The notes under the pieces were generated by a model. The model did not search any database and was not told the origin of the DNA. It saw only the letters and a program-made list of their open reading frames with translations. This document shows, in pieces, positions 26,856-34,728 of a DNA stretch of 64,000 nt. The stretch's first letter is position 1. Each line of letters starts with the position of its first letter. The stretch spans positions 41,428-105,427 of the forward strand of contig CAJFOV010000046.1 in NCBI GenBank assembly GCA_904397835.1. The letters are read 5' to 3'. The stretch is from Candidatus Aristotella avistercoris. Its GTDB lineage: Bacteria; Bacillota; Clostridia; Oscillospirales; Ruminococcaceae. The position numbers and the translations under genes are program-made.

Positions 26856-27506
26856 TTACAATTCCTCCAGGGGTGGTTCCTCCTCCTCTTCTAGCGGCAG
26901 GGGGACAATGTCATAGATTTCAAAGGCCCGGTCCCGCATCCACATCTGTGGGGTCAGCAGGATGGTGTAGCCCCGCCCGTAGTCACACATCCATTGGTTG
27001 TAGGGGTATCGGGGCAGGCCCATGGAGGAAAGAAGGGACATAATGACCCCGCCGTGGGTCACCGCTGCCGCTTCATAGAAGCCGTTGGCCATCATATCCT
27101 CAAAGATATCCGAGAGGGCCTGCACCAGCCGCTGCAAAAAATCCAGGCCGCTCTCCCCATCGGGGGGCGCGTTGTGCAGGGAGTCCTGGATCCAGGCCTG
27201 GTAGGTCCCATCGTCCTGGAGCTCCTGAGGAGTCTTGCCCTCAAAGGCGCCAAAATCACACTCCCGCAGCTTTGGCATCATGACCAGATCCGTGCCGGGA
27301 AAGAGCCGGGCGGCCGTAGTCAAACACCGGGTCAGGGGGCTGGTGTACACCCGCTCCACATAGGGATAGTCCATGGATTGGGACAGCTCATCCAGCTGTT
27401 GGAGTCCCTCGGGGCACACAGGCACATCTGTCACACCGATGTAGCGGCCCTGGAGGTTGCCATCGGTCATGCCGTGGCGAATCAGGTGGAGTTTGTAGCT
27501 TTTCAT
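26856..27506 (-). CDS. Histidine phosphatase family protein (phosphoglycerate-mutase-like)
   Basis: A 216-residue enzyme of the branch 1 histidine phosphatases. The phospho-accepting His is in LHLIRHGMTDGN (H10), the conserved Arg is in SPLTRCLTTA, the acid is in LRECDFGAFEGK, and the second catalytic His is in AVTHGGVIMS. Relatives include CobC and small-molecule phosphatases, and the substrate is not predictable. The tail is acidic and Pro-rich (PLEEEEEPPLEEL). The start at 27506 gives the family-typical N-terminus; an ATG at 27521 would add five residues, and neither has an ideally spaced ribosome binding site. Confidence 0.88.
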   Translation of the reverse strand: MKSYKLHLIRHGMTDGNLQGRYIGVTDVPVCPEGLQQLDELSQSMDYPYVERVYTSPLTRCLTTAARLFPGTDLVMMPKLRECDFGAFEGKTPQELQDDGTYQAWIQDSLHNAPPDGESGLDFLQRLVQALSDIFEDMMANGFYEAAAVTHGGVIMSLLSSMGLPRYPYNQWMCDYGRGYTILLTPQMWMRDRAFEIYDIVPLPLEEEEEPPLEEL

Positions 27507-27542
27507 AACTTGATGCAACATCCTTCTGTATAAGATAGTTCT

Positions 27543-27572
27543 AGTATAGTCAGGGGAGAGGGGAAAAGTCAA
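27543..27572 (-). promoter_or_regulatory. Promoter of the histidine phosphatase gene
   Basis: On the minus strand TTGACT and TATACT are separated by 18 bases. The predicted leader is about 30 bases and contains AGAAGGA. Confidence 0.7.
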
Positions 27573-27702
27573 TTCCTTGCGGAATTTCAGGATTTTGTCA
27601 GAGAGGTTGGCAGAGGCTTCCTCCCCTGGGCTTGGGTCCCTAAGGAGGGGCGAATTGGCCCAAAAAACCAAAAAAAATCCCGAATTTCGTTGTAAAATGA
27701 TC

Positions 27703-27731
27703 TTTACAAAACCAGGTGTATATCATATAAT
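27703..27731 (+). promoter_or_regulatory. Promoter of the Xre regulator at 27884
   Basis: TTTACA and a perfect TATAAT are separated by 17 bases. The start codon is about 145 bases downstream, leaving a long leader. Confidence 0.78.
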
Positions 27732-27787
27732 TTAATACACGTTATGTAAAGTGCGGCGTGCAGGATGCGTTTTTCGCCAAAAGATGG

Positions 27788-27825
27788 GTGCCATGGAGAG
27801 CGGCAAAATGCCATGGCACTTTTTT
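27788..27825 (+). promoter_or_regulatory. Terminator-like hairpin in the leader of the Xre gene (candidate attenuator)
   Basis: A 9-bp stem (GTGCCATGG with CCATGGCAC), a 14-base loop and six T form a standard terminator, yet it lies between the promoter at 27703 and the ribosome binding site at 27870. Downstream leader sequence (GTGTGCCATCC) can pair with earlier GGATG and GGTGCC stretches, so alternative folding is possible. Confidence 0.65.
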
Positions 27826-27883
27826 CTGCTATGCAACGGCAGAGGTGTGCCATCCTGTAATTCTGCCACGGAGGGGTGAGGAC

Positions 27884-28597
27884 ATGAATGCGGATTTTCC
27901 GCGGATTTTAACGTTGCTGCGCAAGGAGAAGGGCATCAGCCAGAAACAGGCGGCGGGGGAGCTGGGCATCTCCCAGGCGCTGCTGTCCCACTATGAGAAG
28001 GGCATCCGGGAATGTGGACTCAACTTTTTGGTGCGGGCGGCGGACTTCTACGGGGTCTCCTGCGACTATCTTTTGGGGCGCTCCCCAGACCGCACCGGAA
28101 CTCAGCTGACGGTGGAGGATATCCCTGAGCCCGACGCCATGGGCAGGGAGAATGTCATGCACAAGGGCAGCATCATGCCCGTACTCAACAAAAAGCTCAT
28201 TGCAAATTCCATGAACGTGCTCTATGACCTGCTTTCTAAGAGCCAGAGCAAGGGCCTGGTGTCGGAGGTATCCACCTTTTTGATGCTCTCGGTCTACCGG
28301 ATGTTCCGGCTGGTCTACTCCGCCAATCCCCGCAACCAGAAGGGCATGTTCACCATTCCCGATGAGATGGTGGTCCCCTTTGCCACCGCTGCCATGCAGA
28401 TCTGTGAGGCCCGCGCCGCCGATATCGCCCGAGGGAACAACCCGGAGGATCAGATTGATGATGTGGAGTTGCTCTATTTGACCACAGAAAAACTTTCCGA
28501 ACAGTACCCGCTGTTCGCCTCCTCCCTGCTGAATGTGATCCAACACTGTGAGGGCAAATTGGATTGGCAGCCCCCCAAGGGAAAAGAGAAAAAATAG
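27884..28597 (+). CDS. Xre-family transcriptional regulator with a C-terminal helical domain
   Basis: A 237-residue protein. The N-terminal helix-turn-helix (residues about 6-65) is clear: LLRKEKGISQKQAAGELGI, SQALLSHYEKGIRECG, then DFYGVSCDYLLGRS. The remaining 170 residues are helical, with no recognised ligand-binding signature. The ATG at 27884 follows GGAGGGGTGA; upstream in-frame codons fall inside the hairpin leader and lack a site. Monocistronic, with its own promoter, leader hairpin and terminator. The target genes are unknown. Confidence 0.88.
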   Translation: MNADFPRILTLLRKEKGISQKQAAGELGISQALLSHYEKGIRECGLNFLVRAADFYGVSCDYLLGRSPDRTGTQLTVEDIPEPDAMGRENVMHKGSIMPVLNKKLIANSMNVLYDLLSKSQSKGLVSEVSTFLMLSVYRMFRLVYSANPRNQKGMFTIPDEMVVPFATAAMQICEARAADIARGNNPEDQIDDVELLYLTTEKLSEQYPLFASSLLNVIQHCEGKLDWQPPKGKEKK

Positions 28598-28640
28598 GCC
28601 CTCCCCAGACCAGAGCCTGGGAAGCGCCAAAGCGGCCCGG

Positions 28641-28671
28641 CCGGTGGAGACCCACTCCACCGGTCTTTTTT
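28641..28671 (+). terminator. Terminator of the Xre gene at 27884
   Basis: A 9-bp stem (CCGGTGGAG with CTCCACCGG), a five-base loop and TCTTTTTT. Confidence 0.9.
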
Positions 28672-28761
28672 GTCAAAGAGCCCTGGGATGGAATCGGGTC
28701 AGAACCCCTCAAGCGGAAGAGCGGCGCAAGGCCTTCCGCCAAATACTGGGGAGGATCTGCA

Positions 28762-28789
28762 TTGACATCCCCTCTCAAATTGGTATAGT
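28762..28789 (+). promoter_or_regulatory. Promoter of DUF1385-prmC
   Basis: A perfect TTGACA and TATAGT at 16-base spacing, with TGG directly before the -10. Confidence 0.75.
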
Positions 28790-28848
28790 ATAGTCACAGC
28801 GGTCCTGTGAGACCTGCCACCTGAGCGCGTTTGGAAAGGAGCCACACC

Positions 28849-29769
28849 ATGTCAGAATTAAAAAAGACCTCCATCGGCGGACAGGCCCTCATTGAAGGGG
28901 TGATGATGCGCGGCCCGCGCAAGACCGCCATGGCGGTGCGCTCCCCCGAAGGGGAGATTCAAATGGAGGAGTGGGAGACAGCATCGCCATCTGTTTGGTA
29001 CAAAAAGGCTCCCTTTGTGCGTGGAATTTTTAACATGGTGGACACCTTCCGCTTGGGCTACAAGTGCCTGATGCGCTCAGCGGAGATCGCCGGCCTGGAG
29101 GAGGAAGAGGACGAGGAGCCCTCCAAACTGGAAAAACTCCTGGGAGATAAATTTTTTTCCTTCTTAGCGGGGGTGGCCATGGTGCTGGGGGTCCTGCTGG
29201 CTGTGGGCCTGTTTGTGGTGCTGCCCACCTTGTTGGTGGGCCTGCTGCGCCAGGTGGTGGAGATCCCCTTTGTGCTCACCGTGGTGGAGGGGGGCAGCAA
29301 GATCCTGTTGTTTGTGGGATATTTGGCCCTGGTCTCCCGGATGAAGGAGATCCACCGAGTCTTCGAGTACCACGGTGCGGAACATAAGACCATCGCTTGT
29401 TATGAGGCCGGGGAGGAGCTGACGGTGGAGAACGTGGCCAAACACCGGCGCTTCCACCCCAGATGCGGCACCAGCTTCCTGCTCATTGTGGTCATTGTGT
29501 CCATTCTGCTCTCCTCCCTGGTGTCCTGGGACAATGTGGTCATCCGGGTGGTGCTGAAGATCCTCCTGCTGCCGGTGGTGGTGGGGGTAGCCTATGAGAT
29601 CATCAAGCTGGCGGGCCGGTATGACAACATCCTGACCCGGCTTGTCTCCGCTCCGGGGCTGTGGCTGCAGCGCCTGACCACCCAGGAGCCCGACGAAGGC
29701 CAGATGGCCTGCGCCATCGCCGCCATGGAGGCGGTGATCCCGGAGCAGGAAGGGGAGGATCGCTGGTAG
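28849..29769 (+). CDS. DUF1385 family membrane protein
   Basis: A 306-residue protein. The hallmark IGGQALIEGVMMRGP is at residues 9-23. Two to four hydrophobic segments follow at about 105-165 and 205-255, and the conserved block FEYHGAEHKTIACYEAG with RFHPRCGTSFLL contains His and Cys residues that could bind metal. The function is not known. It usually lies beside prmC and ribosomal or release-factor genes in Firmicutes, as here: its stop is directly followed by the prmC ATG. AGGAG precedes the ATG by seven bases. Confidence 0.92.
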   Translation: MSELKKTSIGGQALIEGVMMRGPRKTAMAVRSPEGEIQMEEWETASPSVWYKKAPFVRGIFNMVDTFRLGYKCLMRSAEIAGLEEEEDEEPSKLEKLLGDKFFSFLAGVAMVLGVLLAVGLFVVLPTLLVGLLRQVVEIPFVLTVVEGGSKILLFVGYLALVSRMKEIHRVFEYHGAEHKTIACYEAGEELTVENVAKHRRFHPRCGTSFLLIVVIVSILLSSLVSWDNVVIRVVLKILLLPVVVGVAYEIIKLAGRYDNILTRLVSAPGLWLQRLTTQEPDEGQMACAIAAMEAVIPEQEGEDRW

Positions 29770-30645
29770 ATGGCTGTGGAAAGATACTCCTGCTGGGATC
29801 TGTGGCAGCAGGCCTGCGGCTGGTACCGCCAGGTCCAGGATCTGGACGAGGCGGAACGGCTCTTTGAGCTCTCCCTGCTGTGGGAGAAGGTGTTCGGCAC
29901 GCGGCCCCTCAGCCTGCGGCAGCAGGAGGAGGAATCCGTTGCCCCAGAGCAGGCGCGCCGCCTTGCGGAGATGGTTCGCCGCCGGAGCCAGGGCTATCCC
30001 CTGCAGTATCTCCTGGGCAGCTGGGAGTTCTACGGCCGGGAGTTTTTGGTGGGTGAGGGGGTTCTGATCCCCCGACCGGACACCGAGTGTCTCATTGAGG
30101 TGGTACAGGCGCGCTGTAAGGACCCCCAGATTGTTGTGGACCTGTGCAGTGGCAGCGGCTGTATTGCCATCACCCTGGCCCACCTGTATCCCCAAGCACA
30201 GGTGTATGGCGTGGAGCAGTCCCCTGAGGCATTGGACTATTTTCAGCGGAATGTGGCGCTGCACCGGCTTCAGGACCGGGTGACGGTGATCCAGGGGGAT
30301 GCCAGGGTGCCGTTGGATCTGCCCCTGGTGGATCTGCTGGTCTCCAATCCCCCCTATGTGAGCGAAGTTGAGATGGCCCACCTGCAGCGGGAGGTGCAGT
30401 TTGAACCGGCCATGGCCCTCCAGGCCCCGGAAGAAGGGCTGCACTTTTACCGCTGTTTTCTGGAGAGGTGCCCTGTTCCTCTGGCGCCCCAGGCCTTGGT
30501 GGCCTTTGAGATCGGCTGGCGGCAGGGCCAGGCGGTGGAAGAGCTCTTCCGGCGAAACGGGTACCGCCAGGTGGAGGTTCTCCAGGACTATGGCGGCAGG
30601 GACCGGGTGGTCCTGGGCCGCAGGGACTCCGATCCCCTCAAATAG
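29770..30645 (+). CDS. prmC: Peptide chain release factor N5-glutamine methyltransferase
   Basis: A 291-residue SAM-dependent methyltransferase that methylates the GGQ glutamine of release factors. The N-terminal helical domain binds the factor (QYLLGSWEFYGREFLV precedes the catalytic domain). SAM-binding motif I is VVDLCSGSGCIAI, and the substrate-binding motif is VSNPPYV. It directly abuts DUF1385 and shares its promoter. No prfA gene follows, unlike the common prmC-prfA arrangement. Confidence 0.94.
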   Translation: MAVERYSCWDLWQQACGWYRQVQDLDEAERLFELSLLWEKVFGTRPLSLRQQEEESVAPEQARRLAEMVRRRSQGYPLQYLLGSWEFYGREFLVGEGVLIPRPDTECLIEVVQARCKDPQIVVDLCSGSGCIAITLAHLYPQAQVYGVEQSPEALDYFQRNVALHRLQDRVTVIQGDARVPLDLPLVDLLVSNPPYVSEVEMAHLQREVQFEPAMALQAPEEGLHFYRCFLERCPVPLAPQALVAFEIGWRQGQAVEELFRRNGYRQVEVLQDYGGRDRVVLGRRDSDPLK

Positions 30646-30797
30646 GGGGTGCGGGGTCCGCTTTTTTGCGGCTCACACAGGGCTGTATTGGGCGAAATCC
30701 CCTGGCCGGAGCGCCCCATCTTGTAGTAGATAAAATGGATAAAATATAGGGCCGTTGGTGAAAAAAGGATTGTGGAAAAAATGGTGCCCAAAGGGGC

Positions 30798-30826
30798 TTG
30801 AAAAAGCCAATTTGATCCCTTATAAT
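30798..30826 (+). promoter_or_regulatory. Promoter of the EamA-family transporter
   Basis: TTGAAA and a perfect TATAAT at 17-base spacing. The predicted start near 30833 rules out translation from the ATG at 30828. Confidence 0.8.
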
Positions 30827-30917
30827 CATGGCACAATCGGCTGGAGGAGCGGCCGGTTTTCGCGGTTCAAAGGAGAAGTTCCTGCCCAATTTTTCAGAAA
30901 AGAGCGTGTTGAAAACT

Positions 30918-31871
30918 ATGAGCGAGAAAGAAATCGTTCAATCTACCCCCAGAGAGAAGCGCAACGCCACCGTCATGATGGTCATCTGCTCCTCCCTGTG
31001 GAGTATCGCGGGCATCTTTATCAAAATGGTCCCCTGGAACCCGGTGGTCATCGCCGCGGGGCGCAGCATCATTGCCATGGTGGTGGTGCTGATCTATATG
31101 GCCATTACCAAGCAAAAGATCAAGGTCAGCCGCAATGCTGCCGTCACTGGCCTGCTGATGATGGCCACCTTTATGTGCTTTATGGCCGCCAACAAGTTGA
31201 CCACCTCCGCCAATGCGGTGGTGCTGCAGTTCACCTCCCCCATCTTCATTATGGTGCTCTCCTTTATCCTGTTTCGCCAGCGGTTCCGCAAGGGAGACCT
31301 GGTGGCTGTAGGGGTAACTTTGGCGGGGATTGCCCTCTTCTTTTTGGATCAGCTCTCCGGCGGAAGCCTGTTGGGCAACTGCATTGCGGTGCTCAGCGGT
31401 CTGATCTTGGCGGGCATGTATATTGCCACCAACCGCACGGAAAATGAGAGCAAAATGACCGCCATTTTCCTGGGACATCTGTTCACCGTCATTGTTGGAC
31501 TGCCGGTGGCCTTCTTTGTGGATACCCCTATGACGCCCCAGGCGGTGGGCAGCATTGCAGTGCTGGGTGTGTTCCAGCTGGGGATCCCCTACATGCTCAT
31601 GGCACTGGCCTCCAAGCACTGCCCGCCTTTGACCTGTAACCTCATCGGCGTGCTGGAGCCCCTTCTGAATCCCCTGTGGGTCTTTATTTTTGATGGCGAG
31701 GCCCCTGGCCCCTGGGCTCTGGTGGGCGGCGCCATTGTCATTGCAAGTGTCGCCGTCTGGTGTGTCTGGAGCGAAAAGGACGCTGCGCGGCTGCGGGAAC
31801 AGCAGAAATTGGCGGAAGAGATGGCCCAGCGCCAGAAGCAGGAGCGTCTACAGGCCCAGAACAACACCTAA
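30918..31871 (+). CDS. EamA/DMT-family transporter
   Basis: A 317-residue permease with ten hydrophobic segments in two homologous EamA halves (first half VICSSLWSIAGIFIKMVPWN; second half begins near residue 150), and a basic, Gln-rich cytoplasmic tail. The family exports amino acids, nucleosides or other small metabolites; substrate unknown. Start choice is uncertain: the ATG at 30918 fits the topology, while a GTG at 30906 lies closer to a weak AAAAGAG; AAAGGAG at 30870 is too far away from either. The promoter position excludes starts before 30833. Confidence 0.85.
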   Translation: MSEKEIVQSTPREKRNATVMMVICSSLWSIAGIFIKMVPWNPVVIAAGRSIIAMVVVLIYMAITKQKIKVSRNAAVTGLLMMATFMCFMAANKLTTSANAVVLQFTSPIFIMVLSFILFRQRFRKGDLVAVGVTLAGIALFFLDQLSGGSLLGNCIAVLSGLILAGMYIATNRTENESKMTAIFLGHLFTVIVGLPVAFFVDTPMTPQAVGSIAVLGVFQLGIPYMLMALASKHCPPLTCNLIGVLEPLLNPLWVFIFDGEAPGPWALVGGAIVIASVAVWCVWSEKDAARLREQQKLAEEMAQRQKQERLQAQNNT

Positions 31872-32024
31872 AAACGGAAGGGTGCGTCGCCAAAGGACGT
31901 ATCTCCTCCCAGGAGGTTTGTCCCTGCCTCTGCTCCCGAGGTGGGATTGTTCCCCCTTCCCCTTGAAGGGGATACCGCCCCACAGGCCTCCTACCATCAG
32001 GGGCGGGGCGCTGCGATAAAAAAG

Positions 32025-32062
32025 AAAAGGCCACAGCGGCTTTGTGAACCGCTGTGGCCTTT
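32025..32062 (-). terminator. Terminator of hsp20
   Basis: A 14-bp stem (AAAGGCCACAGCGG with CCGCTGTGGCCTTT) followed on the minus strand by CTTTTTTATC. Confidence 0.9.
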
Positions 32063-32079
32063 GTACAGGTGGGAACAGT

Positions 32080-32505
32080 TTACTGAATCTCAATGGAGTG
32101 GGGCAGAACCTTGGTCTCGGTGACCTTGGGCAATTTGAGCTCCAAAATGCCATTCTTGTAACTGGCCTGGATGTTCTTCACATCCACATCCGAAACTTGG
32201 AAGGTCCGGCTGTAGGAGCCATAGCTGCGCTCCCGGCGGATGTAGTTCTTGCTGTCCTTGTTCTCCCGCTCCTCCTTGTGCTGGGCCTGGATGGTCAGAT
32301 AGTCCCCATCCACATTTACCTGGATGTCCTCCTTCTGGAAGCCGGGAAGCTCCGCTTGCAGCAGGTAGTGGTCCCCCTCATCCAGCACGTCCGTCTGGAA
32401 GTTGCGGGCCACGCGGTTCCAGTCACCGAAAAAGTCGCGGTCAAAGCGGTCCATAGCACGCAGCAGGCTGCTCTCGTTGCGGTCAAAAGGCATCAAATCA
32501 AACAT
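32080..32505 (-). CDS. Hsp20/alpha-crystallin small heat shock protein
   Basis: A 141-residue chaperone that holds unfolding proteins for refolding by other chaperones. The alpha-crystallin domain spans residues about 38-130, with ELPGFQKEDIQVNVDG at its start and the conserved GILELKLPK near the end. A short N-terminal arm (MFDLMPFDRN) and a C-terminal HSIEIQ, close to the IxI oligomerisation motif, complete the pattern. GGAGGAATTG precedes the ATG. A CIRCE element 180 bases upstream shows control by HrcA. Confidence 0.95.
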   Translation of the reverse strand: MFDLMPFDRNESSLLRAMDRFDRDFFGDWNRVARNFQTDVLDEGDHYLLQAELPGFQKEDIQVNVDGDYLTIQAQHKEERENKDSKNYIRRERSYGSYSRTFQVSDVDVKNIQASYKNGILELKLPKVTETKVLPHSIEIQ

Positions 32506-32687
32506 ATCAATTCCTCCATTCCTTTGGTGGTTGTCTGTCTTAGGATCAGCGCCTGTGGGGCGCCTGGTCGTTCTGCCGGGTGGTGGGGCCTATCTGGTAT
32601 GGGGCCCTCCGTTCCCTTTGGAACTGTCTTTAGTATACCCGTCAAGTGTTACAAAACATGGCAAGAGATGTGACGCAACTGTAAATT

Positions 32688-32714
32688 TTAGCAGTCTATA
32701 CTTATGAGTGCTAA
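32688..32714 (-). promoter_or_regulatory. CIRCE element (HrcA operator) of hsp20
   Basis: TTAGCAGTC, nine bases, GAGTGCTAA: one mismatch from the consensus TTAGCACTC-N9-GAGTGCTAA. On the minus strand it overlaps a likely promoter (TTAGCA, 18 bases, TAAAAT), so HrcA binding would block transcription of hsp20. Confidence 0.88.
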
Positions 32715-33199
32715 TTATTTTGGCGGGAGCGGTGGAAAGAAAAATTTTTCCTCCTGCAAAAATCAAAAAACAGGGGCCGGGGTGTGCCGGCCCGGGGCAA
32801 AAGATACCCAAATGGGGGAAGGAGTCAGGGGTAAGCCTGTCCCTGGCAGTGGCGGGTTGAGGGCGGCCACATAAGATGATAGTGAGGCCGCGCAGACGGG
32901 GCCGGACGCCAACACCCACACTTTCCTCTTTCCCGTTTCAACAACCTCCTCCCTTTGTCACCCCGGCTGTGCAGTCTCCCCCGCTCACCGCCCGGCGGGG
33001 CTCTCATCACCGCTTTGGTGCTTCCATAGATGGCAGTGTTTCTTCCTTTTTGAGGGGATGAAGGGCGGCATTCCCTCAAAAAAGGGACAGCGCACAATCC
33101 TTTCTGCTCCTCTTTCTCAACGGCATCGCCTTCGGTGGGCTCCCATCTCCAGTGGGGATGGGGGCCCACCCCCACTTTGACGAAACATATGACAGAATT
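32715..33199. other. Long gene-free region with several inverted repeats
   Basis: About 485 bases without a convincing gene. It contains at least two clear hairpins: TTTTTGAGGG paired with CCCTCAAAAA at 33047-33083, and a GTGGGCTCCCATC/GGGATGGGGGCCCAC structure at about 33135-33170. There is also a GC-rich inverted repeat at about 32774-32800. On the minus strand a short frame (39 codons, TTG start behind GGAGGAGG near 32945) exists, but its composition does not look protein-like. Confidence 0.5.
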
Positions 33200-33237
33200 C
33201 AGAACACCCGCCCCAACGATGTGGAGCGGGTGTTCTG
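33200..33237 (-). terminator. Terminator of the MATE transporter gene
   Basis: A 12-bp stem (CAGAACACCCGC with GCGGGTGTTCTG) with a 14-base loop, 15 bases past the stop; the T-run on the minus strand is weak. Confidence 0.7.
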
Positions 33238-33252
33238 TCAAGGTGCGAGCAA

Positions 33253-34584
33253 TCAGAAGGTGTGGACAACGGCGGACTGGATGCGCCTGTGCTGGTACAG
33301 GTAAATCCCCAGGGACAGGCCCAGACAGAGGAACTCTGAGAGGGGGGCGGCAAACCAGACGCCAGTTCCGCCCACCAGGGCTGCCAGGGCGTAGAGGCAG
33401 GCAGTGATGACCACCAGACCCCTGGCCAGGGAGATGGTCAGGGCACAGGCAGGCTTTTCCACGGCGGAGAGGAACCCGGCCATGATGATGTTGAACCCGG
33501 CCACCAGATAGCTCAGGCTGTAGGTGCGGAAGGCGCTCACCGACGCTGCAAAGAGCTGGGGATTTTCCGCCTGGGGAATAAAGGCCTGGACAATCTGCGG
33601 GGCCAGGAGGATGCAGCCAATAAAGGCCGCAAGGCTCAGCACCCCGATGGTTTTGGCGGCCATGCCAAAGACCGTCAGGTAGCGCCCGCGGTCCCCGGTG
33701 CCGAACTCGTAGCTCACCAGGGGCTGGGTGCCCTGGTTGACTCCCACATAGGTCATGATCACCAGCTGGGTGACATAGGCGATCACCGCATAGGTGGACA
33801 CCCCATCCACTCCCAGGGCGGAGTGCATCAACACCCGGTTGAAAAGCAGGGCCACAATGCCCACGGAAAATTCTGTGACACAGTCGGCGACCCCCAGGGA
33901 GACAATGCGCCCCAGGACCCGGGGCTTGATGCGCAGCCTGGTAAAGCGCACATTGGCCCGCTTGCCCACAAAGTGGAACAGAAAGACCACCAGGGTGGCA
34001 AGCTGGGAAAGCCCAGTTGCCAGGGCCGCCCCCCTGGTGCCCCAGTGGAGCACGGGGATAAAGAGATAGCACAGGGCGATGTTCACCACCCCGCCAAAGG
34101 TGACGCCAATGGTGGCCAGGGCCGGGAAGCCATCGGTCTTGACCAGCACCTCAAAGGTGTATGAGACCATGTAGCAGCTGCTGAAGGCCATGATGATCTT
34201 CAAATAGCCCACCACGTCCTGCAAGGTGGTCTCATCGGCCCCCAAAAAGAGGGCCAGCGGTTCGGCGAACAGCTCCGATGCAATCCAGATGAGGATGGAG
34301 AGGGCCAAAACCACCACAACATTCATGGTGAAGATCTCATTGGCCTGCTGCTGATCCTTTTTGCCCATGGCAATGGACACCAGCACGGAGGTGCCTGTTG
34401 CAAACAACAGGGCGACGGCAAACAGCATGGAGGTCACAGGGGTGGCGATGTTGATGGCCGCCAGGGCGGCGGGGCCCTCATCCTGCCCCACAAAGATGCC
34501 CGCCACCATGGAGTAGAGGGAGAAGACCCACATGGCTGCGATGGATGGAATGATGTAATGAAAGAATTTCTTTTTGAGTGACAC
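33253..34584 (-). CDS. MATE-family multidrug efflux transporter (MepA-like)
   Basis: A 443-residue permease with twelve hydrophobic segments in two halves and typical MATE blocks (SMVAGIFVGQDEGPAALAA, and ATGTSVLVSIAMGKKD). It should pump cationic drugs or similar compounds out using the Na+ or H+ gradient. The GTG at 34584 follows AAGGAGGGG; the frame extends further upstream without a site. It is divergent from a MerR-type regulator, and its promoter has the 19-base spacer of MerR-activated genes, so it is very likely that regulator's target. Confidence 0.92.
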   Translation of the reverse strand: MSLKKKFFHYIIPSIAAMWVFSLYSMVAGIFVGQDEGPAALAAINIATPVTSMLFAVALLFATGTSVLVSIAMGKKDQQQANEIFTMNVVVVLALSILIWIASELFAEPLALFLGADETTLQDVVGYLKIIMAFSSCYMVSYTFEVLVKTDGFPALATIGVTFGGVVNIALCYLFIPVLHWGTRGAALATGLSQLATLVVFLFHFVGKRANVRFTRLRIKPRVLGRIVSLGVADCVTEFSVGIVALLFNRVLMHSALGVDGVSTYAVIAYVTQLVIMTYVGVNQGTQPLVSYEFGTGDRGRYLTVFGMAAKTIGVLSLAAFIGCILLAPQIVQAFIPQAENPQLFAASVSAFRTYSLSYLVAGFNIIMAGFLSAVEKPACALTISLARGLVVITACLYALAALVGGTGVWFAAPLSEFLCLGLSLGIYLYQHRRIQSAVVHTF

Positions 34585-34624
34585 GATACCCCTCCTTGGT
34601 TTCGGGAATAGAGAATATATTTTC

Positions 34625-34638
34625 GATCGATTTCGATC
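34625..34638. repeat. Palindrome in the leader of the MATE gene
   Basis: A perfect GATCGA-TT-TCGATC dyad lies between the MATE promoter and its ribosome binding site. It could be a second regulator site or an RNA hairpin. Confidence 0.5.
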
Positions 34639-34653
34639 AACTACTATACAAAA

Positions 34654-34684
34654 AGCATAAACCTTGGTACAATACAAGAGTCAA
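34654..34684 (-). promoter_or_regulatory. MerR-type promoter of the MATE gene with 19-base spacer
   Basis: On the minus strand TTGACT (34679-34684) and TATGCT (34654-34659) are separated by 19 bases. The spacer holds the dyad CTTG-N8-CAAG. An overlong spacer filled by a dyad is the mark of promoters that MerR proteins untwist. A TACAAT on the plus strand (34668-34673) inside the spacer may be the -10 box of the regulator gene. Confidence 0.78.
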
Positions 34685-34728
34685 GGCCGTTCACACAAAG
34701 TTTACATTTCCCACTGGGGGCGACAGGA

